This document shows positions 26,026 through 34,534 of a stretch of DNA of 64,000 nucleotides, piece after piece; position 1 is the stretch's first letter; each line of letters opens with the position of its first letter. The stretch lies in assembly GCF_030813415.1 (NCBI RefSeq), contig NZ_JAUSUF010000007.1:62001-126000 (forward strand). Reading direction: 5' to 3'. Below the pieces are notes generated by a model. It saw only the letters and a list, made by a program, of their open reading frames with translations, did not search any database and was not told the DNA's origin. Position numbers and translations under genes: made by a program. The DNA is from Eubacterium multiforme. Lineage in GTDB: Bacteria; Bacillota; Clostridia; Clostridiales; Clostridiaceae.

Positions 26026-27081
26026 ATGGTAGAAAAATTTAAAACTTTTATTAAGAAAAGTTTTTCTAACGGTCCGAAGGCAAAAATAGTGATATTAGCC
26101 ACGGTCTGTATTGTGGCAGTAACAATAATTACAATTGTTACAATGAGGAAGACAGTAAAATTAAGAATTGACGGAAAAGAAGAAACATTTATCACATATA
26201 AAGGGACTGTTAAAGATGCGTTGCAAGATAAAGGTGTAGAAGTATCTGAACATGATAAAGTGCAACCATCCTTAGAATCCAAAATTAATGAGGCTGAAGA
26301 GATTACAGTTAAAAAGGCCGTGCCTATCAAGGTTAACTTTGCAAAGAAAGACGTTACAGTTCTTTCAGCAGAAGATAATGTTGAAGATGCCTTAGTAGCT
26401 AGTAATGATCAACTTAAAAAAGAAGGAGTAGAATATGTAAAGGGCGTTGATGAAGTTAAGCCTGGACCAAATACTCCAATAGAAAAAGATATGAATGTTG
26501 ATGTCGTAAAGGTAGAAACTAAAAATATAACAGAACATAAAGATATACCTTATGACACAGTAACTAAGAGTGACTCATCTCTTGAAAAAGGGAAGGAGAA
26601 GGTTGAAGCTGTAGGTAAGAACGGAAAGCAAGAAGTTACTTACCAAGTGGTTTATAAAGATGGCAAGGCGGCTTCAAAGAGAGAGGTAAACAGTAAAACT
26701 GTTGCAACTCCTGTAAACGCGATTGTTGTACAAGGTACTAAGAATCCCGTAAAATATATACCAAATAGAGGAGATTCAGTACAATATAAAAAACATTTAG
26801 TTATGGAATCAACAGCATATTCAGGACATAATACTACTGCTACTGGTGTTAGACCAGTGTACAACCCTGGGGGTGTAAGTACAATAGCAGTTGACCCAAG
26901 AGTTATACCGTTAGGTAGCTTAGTATACGTAGAAGGATATGGTTATGCAAGAGCCGCAGATACTGGTGGGGCTATTAAAGGAAATATAATAGATGTTTTC
27001 TTCAATAGTTCAAGTCAATGTAATTCATGGGGAAGAAAATATGGCGTAGATGTTTATATAGTATCTTATCCGGGAGAATAG
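26026..27081 (+). CDS. yabE: YabE-like cell-wall protein with DUF348, G5 and 3D domains
   Basis: A 351-residue surface protein. One membrane anchor (about residues 20-40: AKIVILATVCIVAVTIITIV), two DUF348 ubiquitin-like repeats (about 45-85 and 100-145), a G5 domain (about 155-235), and a C-terminal 3D domain (about 265-350) with the three conserved aspartates (VDPRVIPLG, ADTGG, IIDVFF). 3D domains resemble lytic transglycosylases (MltA barrel), so it probably cuts peptidoglycan, as proposed for resuscitation-promoting-like proteins. AAAGGAGGG precedes the ATG. Codon use and GC are slightly higher than in neighbours. Confidence 0.92.
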   Translation: MVEKFKTFIKKSFSNGPKAKIVILATVCIVAVTIITIVTMRKTVKLRIDGKEETFITYKGTVKDALQDKGVEVSEHDKVQPSLESKINEAEEITVKKAVPIKVNFAKKDVTVLSAEDNVEDALVASNDQLKKEGVEYVKGVDEVKPGPNTPIEKDMNVDVVKVETKNITEHKDIPYDTVTKSDSSLEKGKEKVEAVGKNGKQEVTYQVVYKDGKAASKREVNSKTVATPVNAIVVQGTKNPVKYIPNRGDSVQYKKHLVMESTAYSGHNTTATGVRPVYNPGGVSTIAVDPRVIPLGSLVYVEGYGYARAADTGGAIKGNIIDVFFNSSSQCNSWGRKYGVDVYIVSYPGE

Positions 27082-27092
27082 TAGGATTTTAT

Positions 27093-27127
27093 AGAGATAA
27101 CAAAAATGTGTTATCTCTTATTTTTTT
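27093..27127 (+). terminator. Intrinsic terminator after yabE
   Basis: Perfect ten-base stem AGAGATAACA (27093-27102) with TGTTATCTCT (27109-27118) and a seven-T run. Confidence 0.92.
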
Positions 27128-27234
27128 GCACTTATATAATTAAGGATTATTTGACATACCATTCATATATATGTAAATTATTTATATAGAAAACTGCTAA
27201 GGAATAATTAGAATTAGCGAAAGGATGTAAAGCC

Positions 27235-27795
27235 GTGGAAAAAAAGGTTATAAAAGAAGTTATAGTTGTAGAAGGTAGAGATGACATTGATGCAGTAAAG
27301 AAGGCTGTGGATGCAGAACTTATTGCTGTTGGAGGATTTGGAATAAATAAAAGAGTTATAGATAGAATAAAAGAGGCTCAAAAAAGAAAAGGTGTAATAG
27401 TACTTACTGATCCTGATTTTGCAGGAGAAAAGATAAGAAGTATTATTAGAAAAAGAGTAAAGGGAATAAAGCATGCTTATATTGCTCAAGAAGATGGATT
27501 AAAAGATGGAGATATTGGAGTAGAGAATGCTTGTCCTGAAGTTATAATAAGAGCTTTAGAAGGAGCTAAGGTCACATTAGAAGAAAAGACATCTATTTAT
27601 GGAATGGAAGATATGTTTTTCTTTAAACTTACAGCAGATAGCAAAGCAAAAGAAAGAAGAATGGCCCTTGGAAAAGAACTTGGAATTGGATATGGAAATG
27701 CAAAGCAAATGGTATCTAGATTAAATAATTACGGAATAGATAAAGATGAATTTGTAAAAGCTATACAAAAGGTAGATAAGGAAATAGGAGAATAA
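27235..27795 (+). CDS. rnmV: Ribonuclease M5 (5S rRNA maturation)
   Basis: A 186-residue Toprim-domain nuclease that trims 5S rRNA precursors. The Toprim signatures are clear: Glu in VVEGRDD (12-18) and the [10 protein letters not shown] block (about 60-70). The C-terminal part ([22 protein letters not shown]) is typical of RNase M5. Starts at GTG 27235 with AAGGATG upstream; TTGACA at 27151 may be its -35 box. rsmA follows after four bases, as in Bacillus, so both form a ribosome-maturation operon. Confidence 0.95.
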   Translation: MEKKVIKEVIVVEGRDDIDAVKKAVDAELIAVGGFGINKRVIDRIKEAQKRKGVIVLTDPDFAGEKIRSIIRKRVKGIKHAYIAQEDGLKDGDIGVENACPEVIIRALEGAKVTLEEKTSIYGMEDMFFFKLTADSKAKERRMALGKELGIGYGNAKQMVSRLNNYGIDKDEFVKAIQKVDKEIGE

Positions 27796-27799
27796 TAAT

Positions 27800-28642
27800 A
27801 TGGAAATAAAAGATTATAAAACTCAAGAACTTGTAAAAAAGTACAACTTTAAATTTTCAAAGAGTCTAGGACAAAACTTTCTTATAGATGATTCTGTGTT
27901 AAATGATATAGTAAGCGGTGCAGATGTAAATGATGAGGATTTAGTAATAGAAATAGGTCCTGGAGTTGGAACCCTTACAGCTCAGCTTTTAAATAAAGCT
28001 AAAAAGGTTGTTTCAATTGAATTAGATAGTGATTTAATACCTATATTAACTGAAGAACTTGGAAGTCATCCAAACTTTTCACTTATACACAAGGATGCAC
28101 TTAAAGTTGACTTCAATGAAATAATTGGAGATGAAAAAAGTGTAAAGCTAGTAGCTAACCTTCCATACTATGTAACTACTCCAATTATAGTTAAACTTTT
28201 AAAGGATGGATATAAGTTTAAGAGCTTAACTATAATGATTCAAAAAGAGGTTGCAGAGAGAATTGATGCAGAGCCAAACTGTAAGGAGTATGGATCCCTT
28301 TCATTATTAGTTCAATATTACTGTAATACTAAAATAATAAGAAAGGTTGCTCCAAGTTCATTTATACCAAGACCTAAGGTTGAGTCTATTGTTATAAGAT
28401 TAGATAGACTAGATGAGCCAAAGGTTAAAGTTAAAGATGAAGCTCTTATGTTTGAAATAATAAGAAGCTCCTTTAATATGAGAAGAAAAACTTTATGGAA
28501 TGGAGTAAAGAATATAGGCTTAAGTAAAGAAGACCTACAAAAGGCTTTTGAGGAGGCAGGAATAGATCCTAAGAGAAGAGGAGAAACTTTATCCCTTGAA
28601 GAGTTTGCAAAGCTTAGTGACAGAATTTATGAATATAAATAA
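27800..28642 (+). CDS. rsmA: 16S rRNA dimethyladenosine transferase
   Basis: A 280-residue S-adenosylmethionine-dependent methyltransferase (KsgA/RsmA) that dimethylates two adjacent adenines near the 3' end of 16S rRNA. Visible: [13 protein letters not shown] (19-31), the SAM-binding [10 protein letters not shown], and the catalytic [10 protein letters not shown] motif. Its C-terminal helical domain ends in [12 protein letters not shown]. Translationally linked to rnmV by a four-base gap. Confidence 0.97.
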   Translation: MEIKDYKTQELVKKYNFKFSKSLGQNFLIDDSVLNDIVSGADVNDEDLVIEIGPGVGTLTAQLLNKAKKVVSIELDSDLIPILTEELGSHPNFSLIHKDALKVDFNEIIGDEKSVKLVANLPYYVTTPIIVKLLKDGYKFKSLTIMIQKEVAERIDAEPNCKEYGSLSLLVQYYCNTKIIRKVAPSSFIPRPKVESIVIRLDRLDEPKVKVKDEALMFEIIRSSFNMRRKTLWNGVKNIGLSKEDLQKAFEEAGIDPKRRGETLSLEEFAKLSDRIYEYK

Positions 28643-28714
28643 GCTAATATTATCATAACAGGAACCTTCACGCATATACTATATTGAATAAATATATGTG
28701 GAGGTAATGGGAGA

Positions 28715-29932
28715 TTGGCACGTAATAAGTTATATAGAAATTTTATAATACTACAAGAAGATGAAAAATATAAAAAATCATCCTTAAATGAAAAAGCTTT
28801 ATCTGGATATGCAAAGATTGAAGCAAAGGGAGATAAGTGTAAAATAACCTTTTATGCTCAGAACTTAAAAAAGGATGACAATTATGCCATAGTACTTATT
28901 TGTAACAAAAAAGATATGAAACAAATTATTGATATGGGATCAATAGTTATTAATAATGTTGGTAAAGGTGAGGCTTGTGTAGAATATTTTTCTGATGATA
29001 TAGGTGGATTAAGTCTTTCTTATGATAAAATTTCAGGAGCTGCAGTATGTAAGAAGTCAGGAGAAAAATTAGATTTCTTAATGTATGGTTTTATTAATGG
29101 TGAAAAATATCAAGAGGGATGGAAGAACTTTAAAGTTCTAAATTGTGATGATAAAGGTAAGCAGATGAAACAAAAAGAATATATTAAGAAGTCTAGTGAT
29201 AAAAAAGATCATGAAGAAAAGCATGATAAAGATGATTGTTACAAGATGATTCATGAAGAAAAGCATGATAAGGATGATTGCAAGAAGAAAGACTATGAAG
29301 AAAAGCATGAGGATAATTGCAAAAAGAAGGATTATGAAGAGAAACATGATGAGTATGATTGCAAGGATAAAGATTATAAAGAAAAGCATGATAAAGACGA
29401 GTGCCATAAAAAAGAACAGGATTCAAAATGTAAGTGTATTGATAGAGAACCTGTATTAGAGAAATTTGAAAATTATGAAAGAAACATAGAACAAAATTTA
29501 GATCCATATGATTTTAAACTAAGAGGTGGAATTGGAGATTTCTTTGAAAACTTAGTAAAGGGTTTTGAAGAAGTTAAGGGAGAGTTTAAAGGCTTACCTT
29601 ATTGCAAATGGTTTAAAGTACCTGTTAAAGATATAGAGGATATGTGTGCTATTAACGATTATAATAAATACTCAATAATTTATTATCCTATGTTAAATTA
29701 CTATCCATATATAAATAAACATGGATATTTTATGATGGGATATAAATGTGATTCTAAAGGTAATTTAAAGTACTTAGTTTATGCTATTCCAGGTAAAAAG
29801 GATAAAGATGAACAACCTTATGGAGGTAAATCTGGATTTGTTACTTGGTGTAAGAAAAAAGATGAGGATATTGGTTTTTGGTTAATGTTCTATGATTATA
29901 AAAATTCAACTATTGTTGTACCTTCAAAGTAA
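28715..29932 (+). CDS. Unrecognised clostridial protein with His/Asp/Cys-rich tandem repeats
   Basis: A 405-residue soluble protein starting at TTG 28715, with GGAGG at 28700-28704. Three parts are visible: an N-terminal domain (1-about 150), a repeat tract (about 165-233), and a C-terminal aromatic-rich domain (about 255-405, with NYYPYINKHGYFMMGYKC and GFWLMFYDYKNSTIVVPSK). The tract is five imperfect units of 13-14 residues of the form HEEKHDKDDCKKKD. There is no signal peptide or membrane segment. I do not recognise a named family. The Cys, His and Asp in each unit could bind metal; this is inference. It stands between rsmA and lgt. Confidence 0.75.
   Translation: MARNKLYRNFIILQEDEKYKKSSLNEKALSGYAKIEAKGDKCKITFYAQNLKKDDNYAIVLICNKKDMKQIIDMGSIVINNVGKGEACVEYFSDDIGGLSLSYDKISGAAVCKKSGEKLDFLMYGFINGEKYQEGWKNFKVLNCDDKGKQMKQKEYIKKSSDKKDHEEKHDKDDCYKMIHEEKHDKDDCKKKDYEEKHEDNCKKKDYEEKHDEYDCKDKDYKEKHDKDECHKKEQDSKCKCIDREPVLEKFENYERNIEQNLDPYDFKLRGGIGDFFENLVKGFEEVKGEFKGLPYCKWFKVPVKDIEDMCAINDYNKYSIIYYPMLNYYPYINKHGYFMMGYKCDSKGNLKYLVYAIPGKKDKDEQPYGGKSGFVTWCKKKDEDIGFWLMFYDYKNSTIVVPSK
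29207..29413 (+). repeat. In-frame tandem repeats encoding HEEKHDKDDC units
   Basis: Five degenerate copies of a 39-42 base unit, each built around CATGAAGAAAAGCATGATAA. The copy boundaries keep the reading frame, so copy number could vary between strains without disrupting the gene. Confidence 0.8.
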
Positions 29933-29993
29933 TAAAATTGTAATATAACAATAGTTTGCCAATGGTAATGTAAAGTATTATAATTTAAATATG

Positions 29994-30021
29994 ATTAGGA
30001 GAAGCTTAAGCTTCTCCTAAT
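29994..30021. repeat. 28-base perfect palindrome before lgt
   Basis: ATTAGGAGAAGCTT (29994-30007) is followed without a loop by its exact reverse complement (30008-30021). No T-run follows. It lies 25 bases before the lgt start codon and 61 bases after the repeat-protein gene. Confidence 0.75.
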
Positions 30022-30046
30022 TACTTATATGACTTTTGGAGGATAT

Positions 30047-30817
30047 ATGAGACTAGTATTATTTCAAATAGGAAACTTTAAGGTATATAGCTATGGGTTT
30101 ATGATAGCTATAGGAGTAATTGTAGCTTCAGCTATATTTTTAAGAAGAACAAAAAAGGCTGGATACAATGAAGATAAAATACTAAATTTACTAATATTTA
30201 CGGTTATAGGTGGTGTTTTAGGAGGTAAAATACTATTTATAATAACTGAACTAAAGAATATAATTAAAGATCCATCAATGCTCCTAGACTTCGGTAATGG
30301 GTTTGTTATTTATGGAGCGATAATTTTAGGCGGCTTAGTACTTTATTTATATTGCAAGAAAAATAAATTTGACTCTTTAAAGCTTTTAGATTTTGCAGCA
30401 CCATGTGTGGCTTTAGCTCAAGGTTTTGGAAGAATAGGATGTTTCTTAGCAGGATGCTGCTATGGAAGAGAAACTTCACTTCCAATAGGAGTTGAATTTC
30501 CAATAAACTCTTTAGCACCAAGTGGAGTATGTTTAATACCAACACAACTTTATAGTTCAATATTTGATTTTATTTTAGGTGGAGTATTATTATGGTATAG
30601 TAGGAAAAACAAAAAAGAAGGAAGAGTTTTAGCTTTATACATAATAATATATAGCATTGGAAGATTCCTTGTTGAATTTTTAAGAAATGATCCTAGAGGA
30701 AGTGTAGGAGTACTATCTACATCACAGTTTATAGCTATTTTTACATTTATATTTGGATGTATAATATACAATTTGGATAAAATAAAAAGGAGAGGTAAAC
30801 AAGGTGAAAAAAAGTAG
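30047..30817 (+). CDS. lgt: Prolipoprotein diacylglyceryl transferase
   Basis: A 256-residue membrane enzyme that transfers diacylglycerol from phosphatidylglycerol to the lipobox cysteine of prolipoproteins. About seven membrane segments; the Lgt signature region GFGRIGCFLAGCCYGRE (about residues 130-147) and the later FLVEFLRNDPRG are present. TGGAGG precedes ATG 30047; the longer frame from 30029 has no ribosome site. The next gene, itself a predicted lipoprotein, overlaps it by 14 bases. Confidence 0.95.
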   Translation: MRLVLFQIGNFKVYSYGFMIAIGVIVASAIFLRRTKKAGYNEDKILNLLIFTVIGGVLGGKILFIITELKNIIKDPSMLLDFGNGFVIYGAIILGGLVLYLYCKKNKFDSLKLLDFAAPCVALAQGFGRIGCFLAGCCYGRETSLPIGVEFPINSLAPSGVCLIPTQLYSSIFDFILGGVLLWYSRKNKKEGRVLALYIIIYSIGRFLVEFLRNDPRGSVGVLSTSQFIAIFTFIFGCIIYNLDKIKRRGKQGEKK

Positions 30818-31649
30818 AATAACTAAAATATTAATGCTTTTTACTATGCTTATTATTGGAATAACTATGGTTGGATGTTCTCCAGTAAATGATGCAATGG
30901 TTAAGCTTGGACTTAGAAATAATGATTTTAATTATATGAAAACAAATAAAGTAGATGAAATTATAATTGAAAGTAACAGAGATACAGGATTTAGATTTAA
31001 GGTTACTGATCCAAAGGCTATTCAAGAAATATATAATGAATTATCATCTGGAGATCCAGAATCAGAAAGAAGTTCATTAGAACCTGATTATATTTTTAAA
31101 ATTCATTCAGGAGATCAAGTTAAATCATATAAATATGTTGTTGGTGTTGATGAAAGTGGAAAAGGTAATTTTTACAATGATACTAATGCCTACAAAGTTC
31201 CAAAAAATCTAGACCAAACAATAATAAACAACTTATCATTCATAAGAAGACCAAGAGATTTTAATTCAATTTATTATGGAACAATAATGAAGGTATTAGA
31301 GATGAATAAGAGTCAGCTTGGAGATGGAAAGCATAAGGTTGGAATTAATATACTTGGTGATATAGATTGCGTTAAATATGTTTTTTCAGTTGAATTACAA
31401 GGATTTCAAAATGAAGTCCAAAAGATAATTCCTGGAGCTGAAATTATGAAAAAGGATAATTCACAAGATTTTAATGTAATTGTTAATGTACAAAATAAGG
31501 GTTATGATAGTAGCACTTTCAGAACACTTATAACAATAGATAATAAGACTGACAATGTATATAGTAAATATTATGTTGTAGGTCATTATGATTTTAAAAA
31601 ATGGGATATAACAGTAGGAAAAGATGGGCAAAAGCCTGAAAACTGGTAA
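30804..31649 (+). CDS. Predicted lipoprotein of unknown function
   Basis: A 281-residue exported protein. The N-terminus has a lysine-rich start, a hydrophobic core and the lipobox MVGC with Cys25, so it should be a substrate of the upstream Lgt. The mature part carries no domain I recognise; it is mixed alpha/beta with repeated IIxNN-like strands and no other cysteine cluster. Starts at GTG 30804 with AAGGAGAGG upstream and overlaps lgt by 14 bases. mrp follows after 17 bases, so the four genes from lgt to the ferredoxin may be one transcript. Confidence 0.8.
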   Translation: MKKSRITKILMLFTMLIIGITMVGCSPVNDAMVKLGLRNNDFNYMKTNKVDEIIIESNRDTGFRFKVTDPKAIQEIYNELSSGDPESERSSLEPDYIFKIHSGDQVKSYKYVVGVDESGKGNFYNDTNAYKVPKNLDQTIINNLSFIRRPRDFNSIYYGTIMKVLEMNKSQLGDGKHKVGINILGDIDCVKYVFSVELQGFQNEVQKIIPGAEIMKKDNSQDFNVIVNVQNKGYDSSTFRTLITIDNKTDNVYSKYYVVGHYDFKKWDITVGKDGQKPENW

Positions 31650-31666
31650 ACTGAGGAGGAAGAAAA

Positions 31667-32476
31667 ATGAGTGAATTTTCAAGTAAGGGAACACCTATAG
31701 GTGAATTTAAAAAGAAGCCTAAATATGGGAAAATAAAAAATGTAATTGGAGTTATAAGCGGTAAAGGTGGAGTTGGTAAATCTACTGTAACTGGTATAAT
31801 GGCAACTATTCTTAGAAAGAAAGGTTATAAGGTTGGAGTTCTTGATGCAGATATAACAGGTCCATCAATGCCAAGATTTTTTGGTATAAATAATAAAAGA
31901 GGGCAAATAATATCAATAGATGAACAAAATTTAAAGTTCATCCCAGCTACTACTAATAGTGGAATAAAAGTTATGTCTATGAATCTTTTAACTGATGTAG
32001 AAGACGATCCTGTTATATGGAGAGGTCCAGTAATAACTGGAGTATTAAACCAAATGTATTTTGATACTGAATGGGAAGAATTAGATTACCTATTAATTGA
32101 TATGCCACCTGGAACAGGAGATATAGCCCTTACAGTTATGAATGACTTTAATGTAAAAGAGCTTATAATAGTTTCAACACCACAAGATATGGTTTCAATG
32201 ATTGTTAAAAAGGTTGTAAAGATGGCTCAAAAAGTTGGAACACCAGTAAGAGGTGTTGTTGAAAATATGTCTTACATAATTTGTGATGGTTGTGACAAGA
32301 AATTAAGAGTATTTAGTAAGAAATCAGCAGAAGAGCATGCAGAATATCTTGGATTGCCACTTTTAGGAGAACTTCCAATAAACTTAGAGCTTACAGAAGC
32401 ATTAGAAGAGGGAAGAGCTGAGGAGTACGTATTAGATAATCCTCTATACTCATTAATCTTCGAAGGATTATATTAA
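31667..32476 (+). CDS. mrp: Mrp/NBP35-family P-loop ATPase, Fe-S cluster carrier
   Basis: A 269-residue MinD-like ATPase. The deviant Walker A GVISGKGGVGKST (about 28-40), LDADITGPSMPRFFG and IDMPPGTGDIALT are diagnostic of Mrp/ApbC. A CxxC near the C-terminal third (ICDGCDKK) would hold a bridging 4Fe-4S cluster in a dimer. These proteins carry Fe-S clusters to apoenzymes. It lacks the N-terminal DUF59 domain of E. coli Mrp. Ferredoxin follows after 33 bases, which fits an Fe-S theme. Confidence 0.92.
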   Translation: MSEFSSKGTPIGEFKKKPKYGKIKNVIGVISGKGGVGKSTVTGIMATILRKKGYKVGVLDADITGPSMPRFFGINNKRGQIISIDEQNLKFIPATTNSGIKVMSMNLLTDVEDDPVIWRGPVITGVLNQMYFDTEWEELDYLLIDMPPGTGDIALTVMNDFNVKELIIVSTPQDMVSMIVKKVVKMAQKVGTPVRGVVENMSYIICDGCDKKLRVFSKKSAEEHAEYLGLPLLGELPINLELTEALEEGRAEEYVLDNPLYSLIFEGLY

Positions 32477-32509
32477 GATGTACTCTCTATAAGAGAGGAG
32501 AATTTTTAT

Positions 32510-32698
32510 ATGAAAGCTCATGTAGATAAGGACACTTGTATAGGATGTGGATTATGTCCATCAATTTGTCCAGATGTATTTACAATGGATGATGATGGGA
32601 AGGCAGTAGCTTTTAACAGTGATGTATCATCAGAACATGAAGACGGAGCTAAGGAAGCTGAAGAAAGCTGTCCAGTTGATGCTATCGAAGCAGAATAA
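32510..32698 (+). CDS. Ferredoxin, single 4Fe-4S cluster
   Basis: A 62-residue acidic electron carrier. One cluster motif CIGCGLCPSIC (residues 11-21) plus a distal Cys in ESCPVDAIEAE supply the four ligands. The second cluster of classical clostridial 2[4Fe-4S] ferredoxin is absent, so it resembles the Thermotoga/Desulfovibrio single-cluster type. GAGAGGAG precedes the ATG. Its partner enzyme is not evident nearby. Confidence 0.93.
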   Translation: MKAHVDKDTCIGCGLCPSICPDVFTMDDDGKAVAFNSDVSSEHEDGAKEAEESCPVDAIEAE

Positions 32699-32709
32699 TT
32701 AAATAATAA

Positions 32710-32747
32710 AAATAGCAGATCTAAAAATTTAGGTCTGCTATTTTTAT
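32710..32747. terminator. Bidirectional terminator, ferredoxin / small minus-strand gene
   Basis: Sixteen-base stem AAATAGCAGATCTAAA (32710-32725) with TTTAGGTCTGCTATTT (32728-32743), flanked by A and T runs. Confidence 0.88.
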
Positions 32748-32935
32748 TAGAAAATATTATTTGTATATTTGCCAAAGGAATGATTCATTGGAGAGTTTGA
32801 AATATTATTTGATATGTATATATAATTACCAATGGAAGCTTTATTAGTTTGGTAAGATGGTATTGAAATTAATCTGCCATCTTCAAGCTCAATAAAAGTT
32901 TCTAAATTATTAATATCAATTATTTGTCCACGCAA
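32747..32935 (-). CDS. Small protein of 62 residues with TTG start
   Basis: Begins at TTG 32935 with a strong TAGGAGGTTA eight bases upstream. The product reads MRGQIIDINNLETFIELEDGRLISIP and continues with a small beta-rich core and an Asn/Ser-rich tail. It looks like a single SH3- or S1-like small barrel; no family is recognised. It converges on the ferredoxin gene with a shared terminator. Ribosome site and terminator support a real gene. Confidence 0.6.
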   Translation of the reverse strand: MRGQIIDINNLETFIELEDGRLISIPSYQTNKASIGNYIYISNNISNSPMNHSFGKYTNNIF

Positions 32936-33075
32936 GGTATTAACCTCCTAATTAGTGATTTAGTATGCATTTCATTTTAGTAAGTATAATATTTTATATA
33001 TTAGGCTAAAACAAATACTTACTTAAAAATATAGTTTTATATTAATAGTGTTATCAGTATAGGCAATATATATAC

Positions 33076-33100
33076 AAAAAAAGGTGCTAATAATAGCACC
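33076..33100 (-). terminator. Terminator of the degV-padR operon
   Basis: On the minus strand, GGTGCTA (33100-33094) pairs with TAGCACC (33089-33083), followed by seven Ts (33082-33076). Confidence 0.88.
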
Positions 33101-33101
33101 C

Positions 33102-33554
33102 TTAATAAATATCATTATATATAATTTTAAAAACATCTAAAGCTTCTTCTATTTTTGGCTTCAGTAAGTATTTCTTTTTTAAATACTCTTTTTTACCAGC
33201 TGGAGTAAGAGAATATATTTTTCTGAATTTCTTTTTAGGATTATCCCAAGTTCCAACAATTAGGCCCTCTTTTTCAAAGGCTTTTAGTAGAGGATATATT
33301 CCTCCTGTACTAGGAATCCATTTACCCTTTGTACGGACTCCTATTTCATGAGAGATATAATTTCCTGTTGTAGGACCTAAAGTAAGTATATGAAGAACGT
33401 AAATCGGTAAAAGACCCTTTGTAAAAACTTGGCCAACTGCTTCTTTTTCTTTTTTTACCTTTTTAAGCTCTGTAATTTTCTTTTTATATTCCTCATAAAG
33501 ACGTTTTTCCTCAGACTCTATATCCTTTAAATCAGAAAAATTTGTTTTATTCAT
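33102..33554 (-). CDS. PadR-family transcriptional regulator
   Basis: A 150-residue regulator. An unusual charged coiled-coil extension (about residues 1-45, rich in Glu/Lys) precedes the PadR winged helix (GLLPIYVLHILTLGPTTGNYISHEI, then GIYPLLKAFEKEGLIVGTW). PadR proteins are usually ligand-responsive repressors of membrane or detoxification genes, often of their own operon. It lies six bases downstream of degV on the same transcript; the dyad at 34446-34483 before degV is a reasonable operator candidate. Confidence 0.85.
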   Translation of the reverse strand: MNKTNFSDLKDIESEEKRLYEEYKKKITELKKVKKEKEAVGQVFTKGLLPIYVLHILTLGPTTGNYISHEIGVRTKGKWIPSTGGIYPLLKAFEKEGLIVGTWDNPKKKFRKIYSLTPAGKKEYLKKKYLLKPKIEEALDVFKIIYNDIY

Positions 33555-33560
33555 TAGTTA

Positions 33561-34406
33561 TTACACCTCTTGAAATATCAATCCTAATAAGCCAGGTCCT
33601 GTATGAACTCCTAATGCTGGTCCAATTGTAGCAGGAGCTATTGACTCTATATTATGCAGTTTAGAAACTGCTTCATAAAATGGAGTGAATTCTTCAATAG
33701 AAGAACCACCGTTTAAAACCCATACTTTACATTTACATTTATCAAGATGTTCCTTTGCTATTTTTAAAAGTCTATTTATTGATTGTTTTCTTCCACGTAC
33801 TTTTGCATAAGTGTAGTATACTCCCTCATCATCAACAGAAATAATAGGTTTTAAGTTTAATATTTCTCCAATTGTTCCAGCAACTTTTCCTATTCTTCCA
33901 CCCTTTTTTAAGTATTCTAATGTGTTTATAGTAAAATAACCATAAGTTTTTTTACGAAGCTTTGGAAGTTCTTCAATAATTTCTTCAAAAGTTTTTCCTT
34001 CCTTAACTAATTCTGCTGCGTTTAATACTAAAGCACCTTCAGCCATACTAAGTATTTTAGTATCAAAAACATAAGATATTAGTTTAGGATGATCTTCAAG
34101 GGCTAATCTTATTGCATTAGAAGTTCCAGAAAGACCACTTGAAATTGTAACTGCAATTACGTGAGTATAGCCTTCTTCTTCTAATTTAGTTAATATGTTT
34201 TCGATTCTAGCTGTACTAGGTAATGAAGTAGTTGGAACTTCCTTATCTAAAGAAGCATAAACCTCTTCAGGACTTAAATCTATTTTATCTTCGAATTCAC
34301 CAGTTGAATATATTATTTTAAATGGTGTAAATTCTATGTTGTTATCTTTTAATTGTTCTAAAGTTAAATCTGATCCACTATCAGTTAAAACAGCAATTTT
34401 TTGCAT
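33561..34406 (-). CDS. DegV-family fatty-acid-binding protein
   Basis: A 281-residue DegV protein. Signature parts: IAVLTDSGSDL (4-14), TTSLPSTARIENIL, TISSGLSGTSNAI and the C-terminal ATIGPALGVHTGPGLLGL. DegV (FakB-like) proteins bind a fatty acid and present it to the FakA kinase so that exogenous or recycled fatty acids can enter phospholipids (family knowledge). AGGAGG precedes the ATG at 34406. It is the first gene of a two-gene unit with padR. Confidence 0.93.
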   Translation of the reverse strand: MQKIAVLTDSGSDLTLEQLKDNNIEFTPFKIIYSTGEFEDKIDLSPEEVYASLDKEVPTTSLPSTARIENILTKLEEEGYTHVIAVTISSGLSGTSNAIRLALEDHPKLISYVFDTKILSMAEGALVLNAAELVKEGKTFEEIIEELPKLRKKTYGYFTINTLEYLKKGGRIGKVAGTIGEILNLKPIISVDDEGVYYTYAKVRGRKQSINRLLKIAKEHLDKCKCKVWVLNGGSSIEEFTPFYEAVSKLHNIESIAPATIGPALGVHTGPGLLGLIFQEV

Positions 34407-34445
34407 AAATGATTCCTCCTAATTTTTAGATTATAATAAAATCTT

Positions 34446-34483
34446 TATCACTACTGATAATATAAACTATATCATTAGTGATA
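34446..34483. promoter_or_regulatory. Operator-like dyad upstream of degV-padR
   Basis: Arms TATCACTACTGATA (34446-34459) and TATCATTAGTGATA (34470-34483) are reverse complements at 13 of 14 positions, ten bases apart, 40 bases before the degV start. Strong candidate binding site for the PadR regulator of the operon. Confidence 0.6.
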
Positions 34484-34495
34484 GAGTTTATCAAG

Positions 34496-34531
34496 AAAAA
34501 AGAAATTATTTCCAACAATAATTTCTTTTTT
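34496..34531 (-). terminator. Terminator of yerB
   Basis: Perfect 15-base stem AAAAAAGAAATTATT (34496-34510) with AATAATTTCTTTTTT (34517-34531). The T-run on the minus strand follows yerB directly. Confidence 0.88.
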
Positions 34532-34534
34532 ATA

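Noticed and set aside
29207..29413. CRISPR array
   Set aside because: The repeats are imperfect, contiguous without unique spacers, and lie inside an intact reading frame.
29138..29507. Two long minus-strand open frames over the repeat-protein gene
   Set aside because: They are the complement of the His/Asp/Lys repeats, giving periodic Ile/Leu/Phe or His/Tyr strings; shadows of a repetitive coding tract.
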